A DNA stretch of 64,000 nt from Pseudoxanthomonas sp. (GTDB lineage Bacteria > Pseudomonadota > Gammaproteobacteria > Xanthomonadales > Xanthomonadaceae), in the NCBI RefSeq assembly GCF_002863005.1, contig NZ_PKDG01000015.1:310001-374000 (forward strand). Direction: 5' to 3'. The translations under genes were made by a program, and so were the position numbers. A model generated the notes under the pieces. It saw only the letters and a list, made by a program, of their open reading frames with translations, searched no databases and was not told the DNA's origin. This document shows positions 17,189 through 27,601 of this stretch, piece after piece (within the stretch, counting starts at the first letter, position 1; each line of letters opens with the position of its first letter).

Positions 17189-17935
17189 ATGGTCGCGATG
17201 TTCCAACCTCCGTTCTGCCCTGCCGACGAGGCCGTGCGCCGCGTGCAGGAGCGCGGCTACGCGGTGCTCGAGCCGCGGGGCATGGCCGACGCCGTGGACG
17301 TCGATCTCGACGCGCTCGATGCGTTGCTGCCAAGCTGGGATCGGCTGGAAGTGGACGAGTACCTCAAGGACGGCGGCCGCTATCGGCGGCGGCGGCATTC
17401 TTGCTTCGTCCTGGGTGCGGACGGCCTCGCGCAAGCGCCGCACCGCGCGCACTGGCAGTCGCTGGATTACAACGCCCTGCATGGCGGCATGCAGCGCTGG
17501 TTCGAGCCGATCGAGCCGGCCGTCGCGGAAGCCCGGGCATGGCGACAACTCCTGCTGGGGCTGGGCCGCTGGTGTTCCGAACTCAAGGGCGAGCGCGCGT
17601 GGTACGTCGAGGCGCACCAGTTCCGCATCGACACCACCGACGGCATCGGCCGGCCCACGCCGGAAGGTGCGCACCGCGATGGCGTGGATTTCGTCGCGGT
17701 GCTGTTGTCGGGCAGGCAGGGCATCAAAGGGGGCGAAACCCGCGTGTTCGCCGCCGCAGGGCCGGACGGGCAGCGCTTCACGCTGGAAGCGCCGTGGTCG
17801 CTGCTGTTCCTCGACGACGAACGGGTGATCCACGAATCCACCCCGATCCAGCCGCTGGATGGGCAAGGTCATCGCGATACCCTGGTGCTGACCTTCCGCA
17901 AGGACGGTTTCCAGGGCGATCCGATTGCGGGTTGA
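17189..17935 (+). CDS. 2OG-Fe(II) dioxygenase family protein
   Basis: A 248-residue protein; GAGGGG seven bases upstream supports this ATG. It fits the 2OG-Fe dioxygenase family of PF10014: iron ligands HRDGVD (HxD) and the distal His in IHESTPI, and the 2-oxoglutarate-binding Arg in DTLVLTFRKDGF. Family members hydroxylate free amino acids, but the substrate here cannot be read from sequence. It stands alone between the tRNA terminator and the tyrosine-catabolism genes. Confidence 0.82.
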   Translation: MVAMFQPPFCPADEAVRRVQERGYAVLEPRGMADAVDVDLDALDALLPSWDRLEVDEYLKDGGRYRRRRHSCFVLGADGLAQAPHRAHWQSLDYNALHGGMQRWFEPIEPAVAEARAWRQLLLGLGRWCSELKGERAWYVEAHQFRIDTTDGIGRPTPEGAHRDGVDFVAVLLSGRQGIKGGETRVFAAAGPDGQRFTLEAPWSLLFLDDERVIHESTPIQPLDGQGHRDTLVLTFRKDGFQGDPIAG

Positions 17936-17958
17936 CATGGCCGGTCTTTCGTTACAAT
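17932..17958 (+). promoter_or_regulatory. Possible promoter of the fah gene
   Basis: A consensus TTGACA overlaps the end of the preceding gene and is followed by TACAAT after 15 bases, a short spacer. Only moderate support. Confidence 0.38.
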
Positions 17959-17998
17959 TGAAACCATGGCGCATGGGCGCCCGCATCCTGGAGTTCCG

Positions 17999-18988
17999 AT
18001 GAAGCTGGGTTCCCTGAAGGAAGGTGGTCGCGATGGTACGTTGATCGTCGTGTCCCGTGATCTGGCCCGCGGTGTGCGCGCCACCGGCATCGCGCCGACG
18101 CTGCAGCGCGCGCTCGAAGACTGGAGCAACACCGCGCCGCGCCTCAACGCACTGTACGAATCCTTGAATGCGGGCGACGCCGATGGCGCGTTCGACATCG
18201 ACCTTCAGGCGCTCGCCGCGCCGCTGCCCCGTGCCTACGAGTTCGTCGACGGCAGCGCTTACCTGCCGCACGTGGAGCGCGTCCGTCGCGCCCGCAATGC
18301 GGAAGTGCCGGAGAGCTTCTATACCGACCCGTTGATGTACCAGGCCACGAGCGCCGCGTTCTACGGGCCGCGCGATCCGGTGAAAGTGGTCAGCGAGGAG
18401 TACGGGATCGACCTGGAAGCCGAGATCGTCGTCGTCACCGACGACGTGCCGATGGCGGTGACACCGGCGCAGGCGGCGGGTCACATCCAGCTGATCGGCC
18501 TGGTCAACGACGTGTCGCTGCGCAACCTGATCCCGGGCGAACTCGCCAAGGGCTTCGGCTTCCTGCAATCCAAGCCGCGCTCGGCACTGTCGCCGGTATT
18601 CGTCACGCCCGACGAACTGGACGCTGCCTGGCGCGACAGCAAGGTCCACCTGCCACTGGTCACCCACATCAACGGCGAGTGGTTCGGCGCGCCGGAGGCG
18701 GGGGTGGACATGCAGTTCGACTTCGCCCAGCTGGTCGCGCATGCGGCCAAGACCCGCCCGCTGTCGGCGGGCACCATCGTCGGTTCCGGCACCATCGCCA
18801 ACGAGGACACCTCCAAGGGCGCGTCCTGCTTTGCAGAGCAGCGTACGGTCGAGACCCTGCGCGATGGCAAGCCGTCCACGCCGTTCATGAGTTTCGGCGA
18901 CGTGGTCCGCATCGAAATGATGGACTGTGACGGACGTTCCATTTTTGGCGCGATCGAGCAGCGTATCGAGCCGCAACCCTTGCCTTGA
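17999..18988 (+). CDS. fahA: Fumarylacetoacetate hydrolase
   Basis: A 329-residue FAA-hydrolase family protein; GGAG precedes the ATG. It carries the characteristic metal-binding and catalytic segment (EEYGIDLEAEIVVVTDDVP; GLVNDVSLRN) and the C-terminal SGTIANED turn. It should cleave fumarylacetoacetate to fumarate and acetoacetate, the last step of tyrosine/homogentisate breakdown. The next gene encodes the preceding step (maiA), which separates this from unrelated FAH-fold enzymes. Confidence 0.9.
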   Translation: MKLGSLKEGGRDGTLIVVSRDLARGVRATGIAPTLQRALEDWSNTAPRLNALYESLNAGDADGAFDIDLQALAAPLPRAYEFVDGSAYLPHVERVRRARNAEVPESFYTDPLMYQATSAAFYGPRDPVKVVSEEYGIDLEAEIVVVTDDVPMAVTPAQAAGHIQLIGLVNDVSLRNLIPGELAKGFGFLQSKPRSALSPVFVTPDELDAAWRDSKVHLPLVTHINGEWFGAPEAGVDMQFDFAQLVAHAAKTRPLSAGTIVGSGTIANEDTSKGASCFAEQRTVETLRDGKPSTPFMSFGDVVRIEMMDCDGRSIFGAIEQRIEPQPLP

Positions 18989-19086
18989 GGGCGCGGCCGG
19001 CCCCAGTGTGACTTCAGGACGGAGCGGGTCGGGCATGGACATGGATTCCGGGGATTCGAAGGCGCAAGCCGCGGGGAGCGGGTTGC

Positions 19087-19746
19087 ATGGCTGAGCACCT
19101 CAGGCTGTATTCCTACTGGCGTTCCAGCGCCGCGTATCGCGTGCGCATCGGTCTGAATCTCAAGGGGTTGGCCTACGAAACCGCGCCCGTGCACCTGGTC
19201 CGCGACGGCGGCCAGCAGCACGCGCCGGACTACGTCGCCAAGAATCCCCAGCACATGGTGCCCACCCTGCAGCACGGCGCGCGGGTGATCCGCCAGTCGC
19301 TCGCCATCCTCGAGTACCTGGACGAAGCCTGGCCGTCGCCACGCTTGTTGCCGATGACGGCCCGGGACCGCGCGCGGGTGCGCGCGCTGGCGCAGATGGT
19401 CGCGTGCGACATCCACCCGCTCAACAATTTGCGCGTGCTGCAGTACTTCGAAGGCACCTGGAACGTGCCGCAGGCCGAGCGCGACGACTGGGTGAAGCAC
19501 TGGATCATAGAAGGGTTCGCACCGATGGAGGCCCTGCTTGCCGGCGATGCCGCCACGGGGGCCTTCTGCCATGGGCAGACCCCCGGACTGGCGGATTGCT
19601 GCCTGGTGCCCCAGGTGTTCAACGCGCGCCGGTTCGGTGTGGACATGAGCGCCTTTCCCACGATCGTCCGCATCGAGCAGGCCTGTCTCGCGCTCCCGGC
19701 CTTCGATCAGGCCAGGCCGGAGAACCAGCCCGACGCCAACGCCTGA
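19087..19746 (+). CDS. maiA: Maleylacetoacetate isomerase (zeta-class GST)
   Basis: A 219-residue zeta glutathione-transferase fold. Glutathione-binding motif YSYWRSSAAYRVRIGLNLKG at the N-terminus and zeta signature HPLNNLRVLQYF in the second domain. Converts maleylacetoacetate to fumarylacetoacetate using glutathione as cofactor. Downstream of fah with a 98-base gap. Confidence 0.93.
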   Translation: MAEHLRLYSYWRSSAAYRVRIGLNLKGLAYETAPVHLVRDGGQQHAPDYVAKNPQHMVPTLQHGARVIRQSLAILEYLDEAWPSPRLLPMTARDRARVRALAQMVACDIHPLNNLRVLQYFEGTWNVPQAERDDWVKHWIIEGFAPMEALLAGDAATGAFCHGQTPGLADCCLVPQVFNARRFGVDMSAFPTIVRIEQACLALPAFDQARPENQPDANA

Positions 19747-19761
19747 CCGGATGTCGCCGAA

Positions 19762-19790
19762 AACGGAACGGGCGGGTTTCCCCGTCCGTT
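19762..19790. terminator. Stem-loop between convergent maiA and pilU
   Basis: AACGGAACGGG pairs with CCCGTCCGTT (one bulged A) around a short loop. Position between convergent genes suggests a bidirectional terminator. Confidence 0.55.
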
Positions 19791-19821
19791 GACCCGCATG
19801 CCGTTCGGCGACGCGGCGTGC

Positions 19822-20958
19822 TCAGCCGAAGCCGTGGGTGATCCGCGGCGAGCTGCTGGCCGTGTCGTAATCCGCGTACGGATCGTGCTCGCCCTTGCTG
19901 CCTTCGGAGAGGCGGAACTTCAGCGCCAGGCCATCGCGCGAGTCCGCGGCGCGCAGGGCTTCCTCCTGCTCGATCAGGCCTTCCTTCACCATGCGGAACA
20001 GGCACTGGTCGAAGGTCTCCATGCCTTCCTCGAGCGACTCCTCCATGGCGGCCTTGATCTCGTGCACCTGGCCGCGGCGAAGCAGGTCGCGGATCATCGG
20101 TGTATTGATCAGCACTTCCGCCGCCGGCATGCGACGACCGTCGGTGCCCTTGACCAGGCGCTGCGACACCACGGCGCGCAGGTTGAGCGCCAGGTTCATC
20201 AGCACGTTCTTGTGTGCGCTTTCCGGGAAGAAGTTGAGGATGCGCTCGATGGTCTGGTCGGCATTGTTGGAGTGCAGCGTCGCCAGGCACAGGTGGCCGG
20301 TTTCGGCGAAGGCGATGGCCGCTTCCATCGTGGTCGCGTCGAGGATTTCGCCGATCAGGATGACGTCCGGCGCCTCGCGCATCGCGTTCTTCAGCGCATT
20401 GTGGAACGCATGCGTATCCAGTCCGACCTCGCGCTGGTTGACGATGGACTGCTTGTGCCGGTGCAGGTACTCGATCGGATCCTCGATGGTGAGGATATGG
20501 CCGGTGCTGGTGGTATTGCGGTAGTCGATCATCGACGCCAGCGACGTCGACTTGCCGGAACCGGTGGAGCCGACGATCAGCACCAGACCGCGCGGGGTCA
20601 TGATGATGTCCTTCAGCACCGGCGGCAGGTTCAGCTCCTCGATCGTGGGGATCACGCTGCGGATCGCACGGATGACCATGCCCACTTCGCCGCGCTGCTT
20701 GAACACGTTGACGCGGAAGCGGCCGGCGTCGTGCAGGGCGATGGCCATGTTGAGCTCGAGCTCGCGCTCGAACACCGGCACCTGGCCTTCGTCCATCAGC
20801 GAGTAAGCGATCTTCTTGACCATGCCGGGCGGCAATCCGGTGTTGCCCAGCGGATAGAGCTTGCCTTCGATCTTGATGTAGACCGGCGCCCCGGTCGTGA
20901 GAAACATGTCCGAGGCGTTCTTCTCGGTCATCAGCTTCAGGAAATAGCCGATGTCCAT
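19822..20958 (-). CDS. pilU: Type IV pilus retraction ATPase PilU
   Basis: A protein of 378 residues, starting MDIGYFLKLMTEKN; GGAG lies upstream. A PilT/PilU family ATPase with Walker A VGSTGSGKS, Asp box TIEDPIEYLH, a Walker B region VILIGEILDATTME, and the His box. The GEILDATTMEAAIAFAETGHL-type sequence and longer C-terminal tail are PilU rather than PilT features. It assists PilT in pilus retraction. pilT is not in this window. Confidence 0.93.
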   Translation of the reverse strand: MDIGYFLKLMTEKNASDMFLTTGAPVYIKIEGKLYPLGNTGLPPGMVKKIAYSLMDEGQVPVFERELELNMAIALHDAGRFRVNVFKQRGEVGMVIRAIRSVIPTIEELNLPPVLKDIIMTPRGLVLIVGSTGSGKSTSLASMIDYRNTTSTGHILTIEDPIEYLHRHKQSIVNQREVGLDTHAFHNALKNAMREAPDVILIGEILDATTMEAAIAFAETGHLCLATLHSNNADQTIERILNFFPESAHKNVLMNLALNLRAVVSQRLVKGTDGRRMPAAEVLINTPMIRDLLRRGQVHEIKAAMEESLEEGMETFDQCLFRMVKEGLIEQEEALRAADSRDGLALKFRLSEGSKGEHDPYADYDTASSSPRITHGFG

Positions 20959-21052
20959 GTGCAACACTCCCCACGATGCGCGGCACACGTTGCAACGGCG
21001 CCGAAGGCTACAGACAATGGCCGCGCGTACCCCTCAACGTCACGGCACCCCA

Positions 21053-21430
21053 ATGACTGTTAGCTTCGCACACTTCCGCAGGCCCCTGCATGTGATGGCC
21101 GCCGCAGTAGCGGCAATCGTGCTGTCGCCGGCGTTCGCCCAGAACGCGCCGACCCCCGAACTGGAAGCGGCGATCAAGGCGGTGCAGCGTGCCGACCAGG
21201 CCGATGCGGACCAGTACGCACCCGCGCCGCTGGCGGCGGCCCGCCAGTCGCTCGCGCAGGCGCAGGCCACGCGCAGCAAGAAGGAGGCCCTCGATTTCGC
21301 CGTGCGCGCCGCCGCGGACGCCGATCTGGCTCGCGCGCGCAGCGAGGAGGCCGTCGCCATGGCGGATGTGGATCAGCGCCGCGCGGAGATCGCGGACCTG
21401 CAGCGCCAGCTCGGGGAGGGCGGTCGATGA
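21053..21430 (+). CDS. DUF4398 periplasmic protein
   Basis: A small protein (125 residues) with a signal peptide (MAAAVAAIVLSPAFA|QNA) and an Ala/Glu-rich helical mature region of the DUF4398 type. Its end overlaps the next gene in ATGA. DUF4398 proteins are commonly encoded with an OmpA-domain partner, as here; they are thought to be envelope-associated, without a defined activity. In-frame ATGs 36 bases upstream are alternative starts. Confidence 0.8.
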   Translation: MTVSFAHFRRPLHVMAAAVAAIVLSPAFAQNAPTPELEAAIKAVQRADQADADQYAPAPLAAARQSLAQAQATRSKKEALDFAVRAAADADLARARSEEAVAMADVDQRRAEIADLQRQLGEGGR

Positions 21431-22320
21431 GCGCTTACGACCGCATGGTTCGGCTGTCGCTGGCCCTGGTGCTGTCCTTGGTGGCGGCCACCGCGATCGC
21501 CGCCGACAACCCGGTGGTCGCCCAGCTCAGCCAGCGCTTGGCGGCACTGCAGTCCGATCCCGTGCTGAGCGAGCACGCGGCGTACGAGAAATTGCAGGCG
21601 CAGCATGCGGTGGCGGCGCTGGACAAGGGCCGTCGCAGTCAACGCGAAACCCTGCAGTTCGTGGCCGAACGTCGGGTCGAGATCGCTGAGATCGCTGCGC
21701 GGACGCAGGCGGCACGCCGCGAGGCCGATCGCCTGGACCGTACGCGCAGCGAACTGCTGGTCGAGGCGAGCCGGCGCGAGGCCGAGCGTGCGCGGCGCGA
21801 GGCCGAACGCCTTCGCGTGCAGGCGCAGATCCAGGCCGAGGAAACCGAGCGCCTGCGGCTGGCCGCCGAGGCCGAGGCACTGGCGCGGCAGGAGGCCGAG
21901 ACCACCCTCGATACCGTGGCAGGCCAGCAGGCCAACCGATTGAGTGCCGCTCGCCAGCGGGAGCTGAAACTCGCCCGCGAAGAGGCCGAGCTGGTGTCCG
22001 GGGCCAAGTTGCCTGCCTCGAAGTTCGAGGCGCGGGGCGAGGTATTCACGCTGGGCGCCAACGTGTTCGCTGGCGATTCCGCCAAGCTATCGGGCGGCGG
22101 CACGTCCACCGCGAGCGCACTGGCAGCCTATCTGCAAGCCAATCCCAAGGCGCGTGCGCGGATCGAGGGCTACGGCGACAACCAGACGCCGGGGCAGCGT
22201 CGTGCGGATGCCTTGCGCGACGCGCTGACGGCGGCCGGGGTGCAGAAGTCGCGCCTGCAGAGCATCGCGAAAGGTACGGGTACCAAGGCTCGGGCGCTGG
22301 AAGTGATCATCACGCACTGA
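21427..22320 (+). CDS. OmpA-family protein with long coiled-coil
   Basis: A 297-residue protein with signal peptide (LALVLSLVAATAIAAD), a long Arg/Glu/Ala-rich coiled coil (about 60-195) and a C-terminal OmpA-like peptidoglycan-binding domain (from about 205). The domain motif is reduced: ARIEGYGDNQTPGQRRADALRD matches the NxxLSxxRA region. Likely bridges an envelope partner to the cell wall; translationally coupled to the DUF4398 gene. Confidence 0.83.
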   Translation: MSAYDRMVRLSLALVLSLVAATAIAADNPVVAQLSQRLAALQSDPVLSEHAAYEKLQAQHAVAALDKGRRSQRETLQFVAERRVEIAEIAARTQAARREADRLDRTRSELLVEASRREAERARREAERLRVQAQIQAEETERLRLAAEAEALARQEAETTLDTVAGQQANRLSAARQRELKLAREEAELVSGAKLPASKFEARGEVFTLGANVFAGDSAKLSGGGTSTASALAAYLQANPKARARIEGYGDNQTPGQRRADALRDALTAAGVQKSRLQSIAKGTGTKARALEVIITH

Positions 22321-22337
22321 TTTTCCCTTGAAAATCA
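22318..22337 (+). terminator. AT-rich hairpin at the stop codon of the OmpA-like gene
   Basis: TGATTTTC-CCTT-GAAAATCA, an eight-base-pair perfect stem whose first three bases are the TGA stop. No T-run follows, so it may be a transcript end stabiliser. Confidence 0.5.
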
Positions 22338-22509
22338 TGAGCTTGGATGAACCTTTCTGGCTTCCCGGCGAATAGCCTGAACATTGTCCCGCGTGCGGTT
22401 TCCTTTCAGAATCAATGACTTGACATCGCGCTTGCCGGCCTGCTGGTCGAGGAGTAGGGTCATATTCCCAAGCGACTCCCGTCGCTTGGCTCACCGGAGA
22501 ATCGACCCG

Positions 22510-22635
22510 ATGACGCCCGTTCCGATCCCCCTGGAGACCGCCGCCGGCAAGCAGCTGGCCGTGGGCGTCCTGGCGGGACGCACCGGTGCCGCCGGCCAGA
22601 GGCTCCGCTCCCAAGCCAACGCCCCGTGCCTGTGA
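22510..22635 (+). CDS. Possible 41-residue leader peptide
   Basis: Begins MTPVPIPLETAAGKQ, ends NAPCL. GGAGA lies nine bases before the ATG. The peptide has no signal sequence or known motif. Its final codons and stop form the left arm and loop of the hairpin at 22618-22648, so ribosome position could control folding. No run of a single amino acid that would indicate the sensed metabolite. Confidence 0.4.
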   Translation: MTPVPIPLETAAGKQLAVGVLAGRTGAAGQRLRSQANAPCL

Positions 22636-22648
22636 AGGCCGGGGCGTT
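22618..22648 (+). terminator. Possible attenuator hairpin before YdcH/DUF465
   Basis: AACGCCCC and GGGGCGTT arms, 15-base loop, followed by CGTATTT. The left arm is the end of the 41-codon frame. It could be an internal terminator or may occlude nothing; the ribosome site of the next gene lies 13 bases further on. Confidence 0.45.
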
Positions 22649-22676
22649 CGTATTTCCGCTGAAGGAGGTAATGATC

Positions 22677-22895
22677 ATGTTCGAAGGTCAACCGCAGGCC
22701 GACATTGATGCGCTCATCAAGGCCGATCCGGAGTTCAAGCAGCTCTACCAGCGCCACCGCGAGCTGGACAAGAAGGTCACCGACGCCGAACTCGGCGTGC
22801 TGCCCATCGATGACACCCTGCTCGGCCAGATGAAGCGCGAAAAGCTGCACGCGAAGGAGCGATTGCTCCGGATCTACGACGCCAAACCGCACTAG
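22677..22895 (+). CDS. YdcH/DUF465 family small protein
   Basis: A 72-residue protein. GAAGGAGGT abuts an earlier ATG (22671) but is correctly spaced for this one. The sequence fits DUF465 (YdcH): a short helical hairpin with the pattern FKQLYQRHRELDKKVTDAE and LKREKLHAKERL-like end (MKREKLHAKERLLRIY). Function unknown; family members are abundant small cytoplasmic proteins. Confidence 0.85.
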   Translation: MFEGQPQADIDALIKADPEFKQLYQRHRELDKKVTDAELGVLPIDDTLLGQMKREKLHAKERLLRIYDAKPH

Positions 22896-22914
22896 GCGCC
22901 TCACTTTCTCGTCG

Positions 22915-22952
22915 CGGGCGGCGGCGGCCTCCTCGTCGGCCGTCGCCGTCCG
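22915..22952 (+). terminator. GC-rich stem-loop after the DUF465 gene
   Basis: A 15-bp stem with two G-T pairs (CGGGCGGCGGCGGCC against GGCCGTCGCCGTCCG) and an eight-base loop. No T-run. Separates the DUF465 gene from cbs, whose probable -10 (GATAAT near 22965) follows. Confidence 0.5.
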
Positions 22953-23004
22953 CGTCACCCAAGTGCGATAATCCGGGCCCGTACCGCACCGGATGCACGG
23001 CCGC

Positions 23005-24375
23005 ATGGCGATCCACTCTTCCGTACTCGAGCTGATTGGCGACACGCCGATCGTCCAGGCCAAGCGCCTCGACACCGGGCTCTGCACCCTCTACCTGAAA
23101 CTCGAGAGCGCCAACCCCGGCGGGTCCATCAAAGACCGCATCGGCATGTCGATGATCGAGGCCGCCGAAAAGCGTGGCGACCTGAAGCCTGGTGCCACCC
23201 TCGTCGAGGGCACGGCAGGCAATACCGGCATCGGCCTGGCGCTGGTCGCGCAGCAGAAGGGTTACAAGCTGATGCTGGTGGTCCCGGACAAGATGAGCCG
23301 GGAGAAGATCTTCAACCTCAAGGCGATGGGCGCCGAGGTCATCCTGACCCGTTCGGACGTCGCCAAGGGGCACCCTGAGTATTATCAGGACCTGGCCGAG
23401 CGCATCGCGCGCGAGACACCCGGCGCCTACTTCATCAACCAGTTCGGCAACCCCGACAATCCGGCCGCGCACGAGTACGGTACCGGCCCTGAAATCCTGC
23501 GCCAGATGGACGGCCAGCTGGATGCCATCGTGTTCGGCTGCGGCAGTTCGGGCACCATGACCGGCCTGTCGCGCTGCTTCGCGGAGCAATCGCCGCAGAC
23601 CGAAATGGTACTGGCCGATCCCGTCGGATCGATCCTGACGCAGTACATCAACGAAGGCACGCTCAGCACGAAGTCGGGCAGCTGGCTGGTGGAGGGAATC
23701 GGCGAAGACTTCCTGCCGCAGATCTCGGATTTCAGCCGGGTCAAGAAGGCCTACGCGATCAGCGACGCGGAGAGTTTCCACACCGCTCGCGAGCTGCTGG
23801 CGAAGGAGGGCATCCTGGGCGGCTCGTCCACCGGCACCCTGCTGGCGGCGGCGCTCAAGTATTGCCGCGAGCAGACCAGGCCGAAGCGCGTGCTCGTGTT
23901 CGTCTGCGACACCGGCAACAAGTACCTGTCGAAGATGTACAACGACTACTGGATGCTGGACAACGGCTTCATCGAGCGTCCCCAGCACGGCGACCTGCGC
24001 GACCTGATCCTGCGCCCTTACAGTCAGCGGGATACGGTCGTGGTCAGTCCCACCGATCTGCTGACCACCGCCTATCAGCGCATGAAGCTGTACGACGTTT
24101 CCCAGCTGCCGGTGATGGAGGGCGACAAGCTGGCCGGCATCGTCGACGAAAGCGACGTGCTGCTGCATGTATACGGCGACGAGGCGCGTTTCCGCGACCC
24201 CGTCTCGACGGCGATGGTCAGCAAGCTGGACCGACTCGATGTCCGGTCGCCGATCGAGGCGCTGCTGCCGGTGTTCGACCGGGGCCAAGTGGCCATCATC
24301 ACCGACGGTGACGCTTTCCTGGGCCTGATCACCCGCATCGATCTGCTGAATTACCTGCGACGCCGCGCACAGTAG
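23005..24375 (+). CDS. cbs: Cystathionine beta-synthase
   Basis: A 456-residue PLP fold-type II enzyme. The Schiff-base lysine is in NPGGSIKDRIG, the Asn/substrate loop in EGTAGNTGIGLALV, and the phosphate-binding loop in FGCGSSGTMTG. The C-terminal ~120 residues form two CBS domains (VVSPTDLLTTAYQRM; VFDRGQVAIITDGD), the regulatory module of true cystathionine beta-synthases. Condenses homocysteine and serine (or uses O-acetylserine-type substrates in some bacteria). The neighbour encodes the second transsulfuration step. An ATG four codons earlier is possible. Confidence 0.92.
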   Translation: MAIHSSVLELIGDTPIVQAKRLDTGLCTLYLKLESANPGGSIKDRIGMSMIEAAEKRGDLKPGATLVEGTAGNTGIGLALVAQQKGYKLMLVVPDKMSREKIFNLKAMGAEVILTRSDVAKGHPEYYQDLAERIARETPGAYFINQFGNPDNPAAHEYGTGPEILRQMDGQLDAIVFGCGSSGTMTGLSRCFAEQSPQTEMVLADPVGSILTQYINEGTLSTKSGSWLVEGIGEDFLPQISDFSRVKKAYAISDAESFHTARELLAKEGILGGSSTGTLLAAALKYCREQTRPKRVLVFVCDTGNKYLSKMYNDYWMLDNGFIERPQHGDLRDLILRPYSQRDTVVVSPTDLLTTAYQRMKLYDVSQLPVMEGDKLAGIVDESDVLLHVYGDEARFRDPVSTAMVSKLDRLDVRSPIEALLPVFDRGQVAIITDGDAFLGLITRIDLLNYLRRRAQ

Positions 24376-24463
24376 GAGCGATGCCCGTCGGTCGGCGGGC
24401 GGGGTTCCGCATGGACGGTACGTTAAGGCCCGGCTGGTAGAATGCGCGGCTGTTTGAAGGAAC

Positions 24464-25640
24464 ATGAACATGGCGCACTCTTCGACCCCCGCCAATGGGG
24501 CGCCCGGCGACCTTGCCCTGGGCACACTGGCTATTCACGGTGGGCAGTCTCCGGACCCCAGCACCGGCGCGGTCATGCCGCCCATCTATGCCACGTCCAC
24601 ATATGCCCAGAGCAGCCCGGGCGTGCACCAGGGGTTCGAGTATTCGCGAACGCATAATCCGACGCGCTTCGCCTACGAGCGCTGCGTGGCGGCACTCGAA
24701 GGCGGCAGTCGCGGCTTCGCCTTCGCCTCCGGCATGGCGGCCACCTCGACCGTGCTGGAACTGCTGGACAGCGGCAGCCATGTCATCGCGATGGACGACC
24801 TCTACGGCGGCAGCTACCGACTGTTCGAGCGCGTGCGCAAGCGCACCGCCGCGCTGGATTTCAGCTTCGTCGACCTGACCGATCTGGCGGCGTTCGAGTC
24901 CGCCATCACCCCGGCAACGCGAATGGTGTGGGTGGAAACCCCCACGAACCCCATGCTCAAGATCGTCGACATCGCTGCCATCTGCGAGATCGCGCGCAAG
25001 CGCGGCCTGCGTGTGGTCGTCGACAATACCTTCGCCTCGCCGATCCTGCAGCGTCCGCTCGCGCTCGGTGCCGACATCGTCATGCATTCGGCCACCAAGT
25101 ACCTCAATGGCCACTCCGACATGGTCGGTGGCATGGTGGTGGTGGGAGACGATGCGGAACTGGCCGAACAGATGGCGTTCCTGCAGAACTCCATCGGCGC
25201 CGTGCAGGGGCCGTTCGACAGCTTCCTCGCGCTGCGCGGCTTGAAGACCCTGCACCTGCGGATGAAGGCGCACTGCGAGAACGCGATGGCGTTGGCGCAG
25301 TGGCTGGAGACGCATCCGGCGATCGAGAAGGTGATCTATCCGGGGCTCGCCTCTCATCCCCAGCATGCGCTCGCGGCGAAGCAGATGCAGGGTTACGGCG
25401 GCATCATTTCGATCGTGCTTAAAGGCGGTTTCGAAGCCGCGAAGACGTTCTGCGAGAACACGGCTCTGTTCACGCTCGCGGAGTCGCTGGGGGGTGTGGA
25501 AAGCTTGGTGAATCATCCTGCGGTGATGACACACGCATCGGTGCCTGTGGAGCGGAGGGAGAAGCTCGGGATGAGTGATGGACTGGTTCGGTTGAGTGTC
25601 GGGGTCGAGCACTTGACGGACCTCCAAGGCGATCTCGATC

Positions 25641-25657
<17 letters not shown>
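24464..25657 (+). CDS. metB: Cystathionine gamma-lyase/synthase
   Basis: A 397-residue Cys/Met-metabolism PLP enzyme with the lysine in HSATKYLNGHSD and the conserved end GLVRLSVGVEHLTDL. Sequence alone does not separate the lyase from the synthase; pairing with cbs favours cystathionine gamma-lyase (reverse transsulfuration to cysteine). In Xanthomonas this gene, called metB, is the left border of the LPS O-antigen island, and that holds here. A second ATG two codons in (24470) has better spacing from AAGGA. The next gene overlaps its end by 17 bases. Confidence 0.92.
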
Positions 25658-27553
<1,896 letters not shown>

Positions 27554-27567
27554 TGACGCCCCGTGCA

Positions 27568-27593
27568 GAACGCCCCGCTACCGCCGGGCGTTC
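27568..27593. terminator. Stem-loop between convergent gmd and the GT4 gene
   Basis: GAACGCCC and GGGCGTTC arms with a ten-base GC-rich loop, followed by CTTCC. Fits a bidirectional terminator. Confidence 0.65.
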
Positions 27594-27601
27594 CTTCCTG
27601 C

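Larger units (their letters stand above)
22338..22676 (+). promoter_or_regulatory. Structured leader region upstream of the YdcH/DUF465 gene
   Basis: About 340 bases. Contents in order: a consensus TTGACA at 22420-22425 without a matching -10; a perfect 9-bp hairpin CCAAGCGAC-TCCC-GTCGCTTGG (22468-22489); a ribosome site GGAGA and a 41-codon frame (22510-22635); and a GC-rich hairpin that overlaps the end of that frame. This layout resembles a leader-peptide attenuator, but I do not recognise it as a named riboswitch. Confidence 0.45.

Noticed and set aside
22420-22460. Promoter from the perfect TTGACA at 22420
   Set aside because: No acceptable -10 sequence lies 16-18 bases downstream; the hexamer may be chance.
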